DNA of 64,000 bases from Zarea fungicola. Lineage: Eukaryota; Ascomycota; Sordariomycetes; Hypocreales; Cordycipitaceae. Positions 56,991 to 64,000 of this stretch are shown here, piece after piece. The position numbers and the translations under genes are program-made. Location of the stretch: NCBI GenBank assembly GCA_900169235.1, contig FWCC01000305.1:62001-126000 (forward strand). Direction: 5' to 3'. The notes beneath the pieces are model-generated. The model was not told the origin of the DNA. It searched no databases and saw only the letters and a list, made by a program, of their open reading frames with translations. Position 1 is the stretch's first letter; each line of letters starts with the position of its first letter.

Positions 56991-58410
56991 CTATGGACTC
57001 TCAGTATCTATTGCATGTGGCGACCCGGTTCCCTGTGATGATGAATCCACCGACTCGAGAGGTGATCCTGAAGACTCGCTGCGGTCCAAGCACCCATCGT
57101 TGCTCAGCATCGAAGCCAAGACTGGGGAGAACCTGCGCTTTTGAAATCGCCTATCCTGGGCCACCTTTGTTCTAAGGTCCGCTGGAGTCAGCAACATGTT
57201 TCGCGAACCGCCCAGCCTATAGAACTCATCCAGTACCAATTTAAAACGCTGCTCCTGCACCCCAGCCCATGCTCTGTGAAGGATCTCGACCTGGCCACGA
57301 CGTCAGTTTCACTCTGGTACTTTGCTAGATGCTAAGTTGTAACGAATGCATTGTGCTGTTCGTTACCTTGCAACACTAGCCTCATGGGAACATACGTCAG
57401 TAGGTGACCATCGCACGTGGAATCTCGTGCACTGTGCCAGTTTTCGCTTGAGCGTCTCGATGGTATACTTCTTGGAGAGTGCTTGCTCGCATTCGACTTG
57501 AATAATCTTCCATTTTATGTCCTCATCGCGATGACGATATTCCCAGTGTAGATGGAATACCAAACGGAGATCCTTGGGGCAACGAGCTGCCAGCGGCTGA
57601 GGCAGACCATTGGCGCACGTTGCCGCTGGCCACTCTTCGGTTGCAATTTGATCAAGTGATCTGGGAGGCCTGGGAGTATGGCAATCCATATGGCTGCTAG
57701 GACCCAACGCATTTTGGGATTGAAGCATGGACGCGGTGCTGCGAGCTTGGTCGCTACTGTAATTGCAGTCAGTACCACCAACATCGGAAGCACGCCACGT
57801 CGCTCGATTGTAGTTGGGAGATGCATGTCTGAAGCCTTGGCGTGCTTGATTCGCGGAACCAAAATGGTTATCAGCCGGGCTGCTTTGAGAGCTCAACAGG
57901 TGCGGCTTTTGAGCTATCGGGATGCCGCCGTAGTCGAACGAGCCCCGGAAAGATGTCGCAGGGTTGGCCATTGCCGTGTCGGTTAGTCCATTTGGAACGA
58001 TGTCAACTGTGGGCATTCCAATTTGTGGCATTGGGGAATGCTGGCCTTTAGTTGCGCCTAAACTACCACCACGGCCAGCGCCTAATAATGAAGCATAATT
58101 TTGAAGCCTCGGAGGTGCACCTGACGAGAGGTTGGGTAGATGGTCAACAGACTGCCGCTGTAATTATTGTGAGTCAAAGAATTATAGTCGTTTTTGAAAG
58201 TCCTCTTAATAGTATTCATACCGTGTATAATTGATATGGCATCGTCGGAGTTTGCCAGTCTGATTGGTATTGTTGTAGGGAAGCAACCTGTGCGGAACGG
58301 TCAAGTTCATCAAATCGCGGCATAGGTAAAGCAGGGGGCCACCCGCTAGGTATAGCGTCGACCGAGATTGATGGCACAACCAAAGGTATTTCTCTTGATG
58401 GAGGACTCAT
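56991..58410 (-). CDS. Myb/SANT-like hypothetical protein
   Basis: Three exons, 58222-58410, 57396-58157 and 56991-57290, are joined in phase 0 to give 416 aa. Residues 1 to about 230 are low in complexity, rich in Ser, Pro, Gln and Asn, and probably disordered. The region from about 265 to 370 is helical with regularly spaced aromatics: LVFHLHWEYRHRDEDIKW, then RFHVRWSPTDVEILHRAW and FKLVLDEFYRLGG. The RWSPTDVEILHRAW segment resembles a Myb/SANT first helix and only appears after the second splice, which supports that join. A nuclear DNA-binding role is likely but no family name can be given. It is directly upstream of, and on the same strand as, the Kex2-repeat gene, so it could be its regulator. 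Confidence 0.7.
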
Positions 58411-59360
58411 TTTTACAGTCCGAGATGTGTATTCTAAAGTTGAGATCTAAGAATGATGGAGATTCTATCTCCAGCACCTAGTGGCAAGCCCGTCGTGGAA
58501 ATGGGCAAGTATGGGTTGCTTAAAACTGCAATAGCCAGCTTGGCAATGCCCTTTTATCATAATAGCTTAACATTCGTTTTTTTTATTCCCGGGCTTAATT
58601 TCCTGTTCTGGAATATTCTTTTTCTGGCCCGCAAGGGCTCGACCAACGAAATGTGTTAGTCCCAACTCAACAAGGCTGCGTCACGTCTCCGACATGTGTC
58701 GAACACAGCGCAATGGGAGAGAGAGTTTAAGCTACAGGGGGTTTAATTATTACGCTTTCGTCTTATTGGCTTCCGTGCTGATTCGGCGATGTCCGCGTGG
58801 ATGCTATTGGAAGAGAAAGTTGCAACTGGCGAGGCGGGCAGACAAAATCGTCTATGCTCAAATGAATCAATGTTCACCATTATTTGTGACCTTCATTGCA
58901 GACCTATGCTTTTTAGAACTACCAGACTGTACAGCACCTTAGTTCTCTTGGGCCAAAGCTACAGTGGCCTTCCTGCCATTCCACGGGCACACCTCCTGAG
59001 AAGGATACAACATAATTAGAATTTCGTGAGTCATTTTTACTGGGCCCTTCATGACTTCCGCACTAATAACATGAGATTAAAATTGTACTTTGTACATGCG
59101 TCTCGTGTTGGACGAAGCCGGGACGCCCGCGCCAAGCTGGACCAAGCGATTCTTGGAACACAGGATGAACCAACTCGTACGATTATTCTCCATATATCAG
59201 CCATATTAATGCATCAGGTAAATTGCCAACACAAGCTCAATGATGTATGTTAGTCATAATGGAATTTGGAGAGTCTGGCCTGTGCTGCCGGCTGAGTCTG
59301 CTACGGTACCTGCAAATTGTTCATTAGCAAAAGATCAAAGTAGTTCCAGGTGCTGCATAG
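58411..59360. other. Intergenic region
   Basis: About 950 nt with the promoter of the Myb-like gene and the 3' end of the amine oxidase gene. Short plus-strand frames at 58453-58659, 58694-58942 and 59026-59253 show no domain. Confidence 0.45.
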
Positions 59361-61263
59361 TCACATACCAGAAGTTTTGTCAAATATTTCGCGCGTATTA
59401 CATGTCTTGGTATCTTTGGAGCCATTTACGCAGCGCCCCTGTATCAATCCAGCAACCTGCTCGCCCGCATCCTTGCCTTCGAACCAGGCGCCGTGCACAT
59501 ACCCCATAGATTCCCTACTCAGGGCCTCGCCAGCAAACCACAGCCGATCTACATTGGCACGTAAGTTGGAATGGACCTTTTCTGACGTCCCGGCCGGCCA
59601 ACTTGTATAGCTACCGTAAGACCAGGGCATCTGGGTCCACCGAGGATACATGAATGACGTTGGTTCAGGAATAATCCTGTCAGGGAACATCTCTCGCAGC
59701 ACCTTCATTGCCTCGGCTTGCGTCTGTTCATCTGTTTGTTCCTCTGCATGGTATGATTCCTGGTCTGTGAGCGTTGCAAAGAGAATATGGGAGCCTTCCA
59801 AGAAGCCCTCTGTCGATAGCGACTGCCACACAGCATAATGGCCACGTGCTGTTGGGCTCGCGTAGAGGAAGAATTGCTCATTTGGCCAAAATGTTTCGTT
59901 GAACTGCATAAAAAGCTTGGTATAGGTGCCAAAGTTGAAGCTTTGGATAGCTTGCTGTTTCCAGGTCGGCAAAGCAGGGTCGAATTTGATGACATTGTGT
60001 CGCTGGAGGACACCGAGGGAAAAGGTACAAATGGCGTACTCTGCCGATATACAACTTCCGTCGTCATTGGTTATAGTTACTCCAGTGGAAGAGTACTTGA
60101 CTCCCGTGACTTTTGTGTTGAGCAGTAGTCGGGTATCGTTGGGCTTTAAGAATTCGGACGCTTCGCCTTCGACGATTCGGCGAAATCCTCCTTGGTCAAT
60201 GACAAACTCATTTCTCGGGCCAAAACTGCTGCCGTCGTCACCACCTGTATCAATACTGAAGGCGAGGGAACAATTTTCAGGTGCGTAAATGTTTTCAAAG
60301 TCTATTCTTGTCAGGCCATCATAAAATACAGTGAAACACTGTCGCTCGACTCACCCCAGCCCAAGTATTCAGCAGCTTGTGCAGCCATATCGGACTTGCG
60401 TGGCTTCCATCCGGCAATGGTGAGGCCTGTTCTCACAGTCTCATCCGGCAAGTTCTTGTCCTGAATCGTTGATGCTTGCCGACTCAAACTTTTTGCTGTA
60501 CCTGAGTATTTATCGATGAGATCCGAGTAGTCAACGGACCCGGTTTCGTTGTAGGTAAGTAGAGAGTCAAAATCAGAAGTGCTCGTCAATAGGTTGTATC
60601 GTTTTGCCTGTTACGCATTAGACGATGTCGATTAGGGACCCGATTTTGGGCGCCCTACCAAGTCCCAAATTGGGTTTGCTGCAAATTGTATTAGCGGACT
60701 GATAACTCCATTACGGGCAGCCGAGACACACCTTTTCCACCAGGCTTGCCGATGCCTTGAATCTATTACAAATATTAGGAGCTTGTTGTAACTGCGGGCT
60801 GTCGAAGGGCGCATACCCAATTTGCGCCGATTTCGACGTGGAATGGGTTACCATTTGCCTGCCACCCGAATGTTGTATCATGAATGCGGCCGCCGAGAGT
60901 AGCTTGGTACTCGATTATTATAAAGTCGGATATTGAATTATTGTGCAAGGTTTGCTATTTTGGGTAATGTTAGGATATCGCTGCATGGCAGCTGGTTTGG
61001 TCTCAGAGGCGCAACTTACAGCAGCCGTGATGCCCGCCATTCCTCCGCCCCTAGTTTTTGGTGAGCAGGGATTTTCTTGAAGAAAATATCTTGAAAATAT
61101 ATATGAAAACGTTTATGTTGGATGGAACTCTCCCTACTCACAAAATGGCAATCCTTGTCTGTCGGCACTCATTATTGGGACGAGGTACAAGGGCAGAGGT
61201 AAGCGCTGTGCATGTGGCTATAGCAGCTGCGATGGCTAACCTGGTGTGCGATGGCAGCAACAT
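59361..61263 (-). CDS. Secreted FAD-dependent amine oxidase (polyamine-oxidase-like)
   Basis: Flavin amine oxidase assembled from seven exons: 61142-61263, 61020-61050, 60817-60954, 60732-60762, 60659-60678, 60355-60607 and 59361-60301, giving 511 aa. Three exons are only 20-31 nt, but joins read through family motifs: AILGGGMAGITAA (FAD-binding GxGxxG), EYQATLGGRIHD, VEIGANWIQGIGKPGGKANPIWDLAKRY. The C-terminal FAD signature LWFAGEA...GYVHGAWFEG is present. The N-terminus (MLLPSHTRLAIAAAIATCTA) is a signal peptide, so the enzyme is predicted to enter the secretory pathway. Family members oxidise spermine, spermidine or related secondary amines and release hydrogen peroxide. Intact, normal length. 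It shares strand and neighbourhood with the Kex2-repeat and Myb-like genes; a role on a peptide amine is speculative. Confidence 0.9.
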
Positions 61264-62351
61264 TATGATTCAAACGTATAGGTCAACTTGAGGGTCCATT
61301 TGGCTACGGTCAGAGTCTTATAGCGGCAGGGATGTCACAGCACAGGCGGATGCCAAGAGGTCTCACAAGTGAGCTGGACTGTGCCAATGCTACATAGCCT
61401 GGCTGGCACGGCAGGGCGGTGCTCTCGCCTCTGGCTTATCATCCCTTGAGCCCTGTTTGGGCAAGCTTACAATTTTGTTTATTTGGTCCATTCGTTATCT
61501 TGATGCCTTCTGTTTCACCTTTTGACTCATGTTAAACTGGTCGAAAACTGGGGAGATCCGTGGCTTGGTCAGCTGCAACAGCTGTTTGAGCCATGTCTTA
61601 TGACCCCATGTATACCTGCAGCTATGGGTAGACTCGGCTCTGTCTTTTTAGGGCTGAGCAAACAAACATATTCCGTGCGTCTCTCACGTTTCCCCATCTT
61701 TTCCTGCGGCTTACTTGACCGCTTGTGATCCACATTCAGTCTGAAAATTGGGCTTGGCCGTCACCCAATCGCCGTTATCGTGGCTGTAGCTGGTGTCGGA
61801 GTCCTCCGGCCGGTAGCGTGACCAGAAGACTAAATCTGCATCTTAAATAGACAAGCATGAAACTGGCTATTCTCTCCACTCGTTTTGGCGTCTACTATGG
61901 AGAATAGCACGTGCCTCATCTTGATTGCATATTCTACAGACTGTGGAGGCTGCCTCTAGGAAAATAAAGACAAAGCTCACATCTCCTGCTGGAGTAGTCT
62001 GTGCAGAGCTGCCTATTTGGCCTGGCCTGCGCAGTTCGGCATTTGAGTGCGTTGAGGGCAACAAATTCAAAGATCCGCTGCCGGGAGGACAGGGAGAAGA
62101 AATCTCCCCAACAAAAAGCATGCCGGTGTGGCCACTACTTTTACTGCCTTGGATATTAAGCGTGACGGCGGACGCTGCCCAATACACACTTATACGGAAC
62201 AATGCGAGCATGGGCCAGAAGAATAATGCTTTCTGAGTTGAATTGATAGACCGTAACAATAAGAATTCCAGCACATGTATATAGTAGAAATACACTTCAG
62301 GCGCTCCGTTGTAGCCTCCCATGGCACATCAGCTGTAATGTCTCTTTAGCT
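61264..62351. other. Intergenic region
   Basis: About 1.1 kb holding the amine oxidase promoter and the SDR 3' end. A 151-codon minus-strand frame (61867-62322) and a 103-codon plus-strand frame (61925-62236) overlap almost completely on opposite strands; neither shows a domain, so neither is called. Confidence 0.4.
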
Positions 62352-63508
62352 TTACGGGCACACCCTATTAAAGACCTCTTCGGTATGCTCAATCACCTTT
62401 TCCACTGCTCCCTCCTCCCTAATTTTATCCAACTTGGCATTCGCCTTGAAGATTTCCCCATTCCAATTCACCCAGTAGCAGCCACTTCCCTTGACCCCAT
62501 CACTCCCAACCGCGACGCCATCATCACCATCATCACCATCCTCCACCGCCGTCGCCACCGCCGTGCCTTTGGGTGGGAAACTCGCCGTCGTCGCCGCAAA
62601 CAGATGCCTCTCGCCGCTCTCCCGTAGCGGCACCAGCCACGGTCGCAGCAGCGTCCCCAGCACCGCCGACAGCACACGCCCACCCGGCACCTCCCTCATC
62701 ACGCCCGTCGCCACACCGGACGGGTACGCGTGCACAAACGACGTGCGCGGGTGCCTGGCTGCCATGCCCTCCAGGAAGAAGTCGCCCATCAAGCTCGCGT
62801 GTGCCCCGCAGCGCGCCAGGCTAAACGAGTTCCGCAGGCTGAGGTCGGCGTAGTCGAGCGCACCGCGGGCGCCGCCGCGCACGGCGACATGGGGGTCGAG
62901 CACAGAGACGACGCGGGAGAGCGGCGCAGAAGCAGAGGAGGAGCCTCCATCTCCTCCTCCTCCTCCTCCGGCGGCGGCGGCGGCGGCGGCGGCAGATAGC
63001 AGGGGAAGTAGATTTGTGACGAAGCGCATCCGCGCGTAGTAATGCAGGACAAATTTCCGATCGAGCCCGTCGGCTGTTTCGTCCCAGCCCTTGAGGGTCA
63101 GGTACCCTGGCGTCATGAAGAGCAGGTTGACATGCTTCTCCTTGGCGGCGATGCCGGCGCACACGCCGTCCACGTTCTTCAGCACGGAAATGTCGGCTTG
63201 GACAAAGGTCGCCTGGGCGGACGGGTTGATTGCCGAGAGGGCGGCGAGAGCCTCATCGGCCGCGGATTGGCTGCGGCCGATGAGATAGATTTTAGGGGAC
63301 GGCGTGTGGCGGGCGAGGGCCATGGCCGTGGACAGGGAGATGCCCGAGGTGCCGCCAACTTGAGGCGGTAAAAGAAATGTTTAGAAAAAGCAAAAGAAAA
63401 TTCCAGCAGAGTTTAATCTGTAAACTACTTACCAAATACAGCTACGAGACTCGGGGCTATGGATTTAAGAGTAGCATTGTGAGCTTGGATGGTTTGAAAC
63501 GTGACCAT
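62352..63508 (-). CDS. Short-chain dehydrogenase/reductase-like protein
   Basis: SDR-fold protein, 360 aa from exons 63433-63508 and 62352-63358; the join gives VAVFVGGTSGISLSTAMALA, the NAD(P)-binding loop, followed by YLIGRSQSAADEAL and FVQADISVLKNV. The usual Tyr-x3-Lys is not evident: the corresponding region reads FVLHYYARMRFVTNLLPLL, as in a fungal SDR subgroup found in secondary-metabolite loci. A low-complexity Ala/Gly/Ser insert follows helix E and another acidic one is near the C-terminus; both are probably surface loops. C-terminal GCYWVNWNGE is typical of the subgroup. Substrate and even catalysis are uncertain. Confidence 0.85.
62937..62995. repeat. GC-rich trinucleotide microsatellite inside the SDR gene
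   Basis: Consecutive runs of CTC and GGC triplets encode the poly-Gly and poly-Ala tract of the SDR on the minus strand. Length is likely to vary between strains. Confidence 0.8.
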
Positions 63509-64000
63509 AGTAGCGATTGAGATGGTTTGCTCGAGGTGACGGGACGTGTATAATGTAGGAACAGCACAGAGTCTAGTGCTATAGCTTCGGTTTTATGGCA
63601 CGGTTTGGGCGCAAGAAAGCCCAAGTGGTCACTATTGATTCTGCAACGAACGAAACATATTGGTAGTGATAATCTTCTAATGTGGCTGTCGCTGCTTAAA
63701 TAGTAAAGTTGATATGAAACTACGTACGCTCTCGGCTGCCTCGGGCGCATACGCTAGCCTGTTCCATCATCTTGAATGACATGGCTTGAAATAACATCCA
63801 TGTTCATTATGTCTTGTTTACAAGTAACCATTTCCAGCTCCATCATATTTACGCGGTTTTTCCCTTTTGCAACGCCCGCTGGCCAGTCGCAGTAGATCGC
63901 AAGAAGAAAAACGCAAGCACCGCACCAACAGTCAAAAGAATAATATTTCCTTTGCACACCCAAGATTGTTAATAAAATATTCCCTGTAAATAGAAATGAT
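63509..64000. other. Right-edge intergenic region
   Basis: Promoter side of the SDR gene up to the window edge. No gene is recognised. Confidence 0.45.

Noticed and set aside
61867..62322. 151-codon minus-strand and overlapping 103-codon plus-strand frames
   Set aside because: No family features, and each could be the shadow of the other; left uncalled for want of evidence.

Overview
This window is from a filamentous ascomycete. Genes carry several short introns (about 47-105 nt) with GTAAG/GTATG-type donors. The families present are typical of Pezizomycotina: Smi1/Knr4, DUF3433, an AA11 chitin LPMO with a C-terminal X278-type module, UVDE, DUF4246, Zn2Cys6 regulators and a non-reducing polyketide synthase. 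A Sordariomycete, probably of the Hypocreales, is the best guess; that is an inference from gene content. Exon structures below were assembled by hand from frame, splice signals and family continuity.

Layout. 0-30 kb is housekeeping and general-metabolism sequence with long gene-poor gaps: Smi1/Knr4 (+), a large DUF3433 membrane protein (+), a secreted AA11 LPMO (-), an AIG2-like protein with an 8-nt micro-exon (-), a BTB protein (-), a small coiled-coil protein (-), UV-damage endonuclease (+) and, convergent with it, a DUF4246 protein (-). 30-49 kb is a polyketide cluster: an unknown 451-aa protein, type-B carboxylesterase (-), cytochrome P450 (-), NR-PKS (+), MFS carrier (-) and Zn2Cys6 regulator (+). 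The 2505-aa PKS reads SAT-KS-AT-PT-ACP-CMeT-esterase, the architecture of enzymes that make C-methylated orsellinic-type acids. The P450/PKS and MFS/regulator pairs are divergent and share promoters.

49-64 kb holds an F-box/LRR protein, an NmrA-like protein, a membrane-anchored alpha/beta hydrolase, and a minus-strand run: an unusual secreted repeat protein, a Myb/SANT-like protein, a secreted FAD amine oxidase and an SDR. The repeat protein (55048-56298) is the most striking item. It has a signal peptide, four 23-residue tandem repeats each ending in a Kex2-type Lys-Arg, and a C-terminal region with two HxxHC motifs 30 residues apart, the signature of UstYa/DUF3328 oxidases that modify Kex2-released peptides (dikaritin RiPPs). 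Precursor-like repeats and an oxidase-like domain thus appear in one polypeptide. No separate DUF3328 gene was found in the window.
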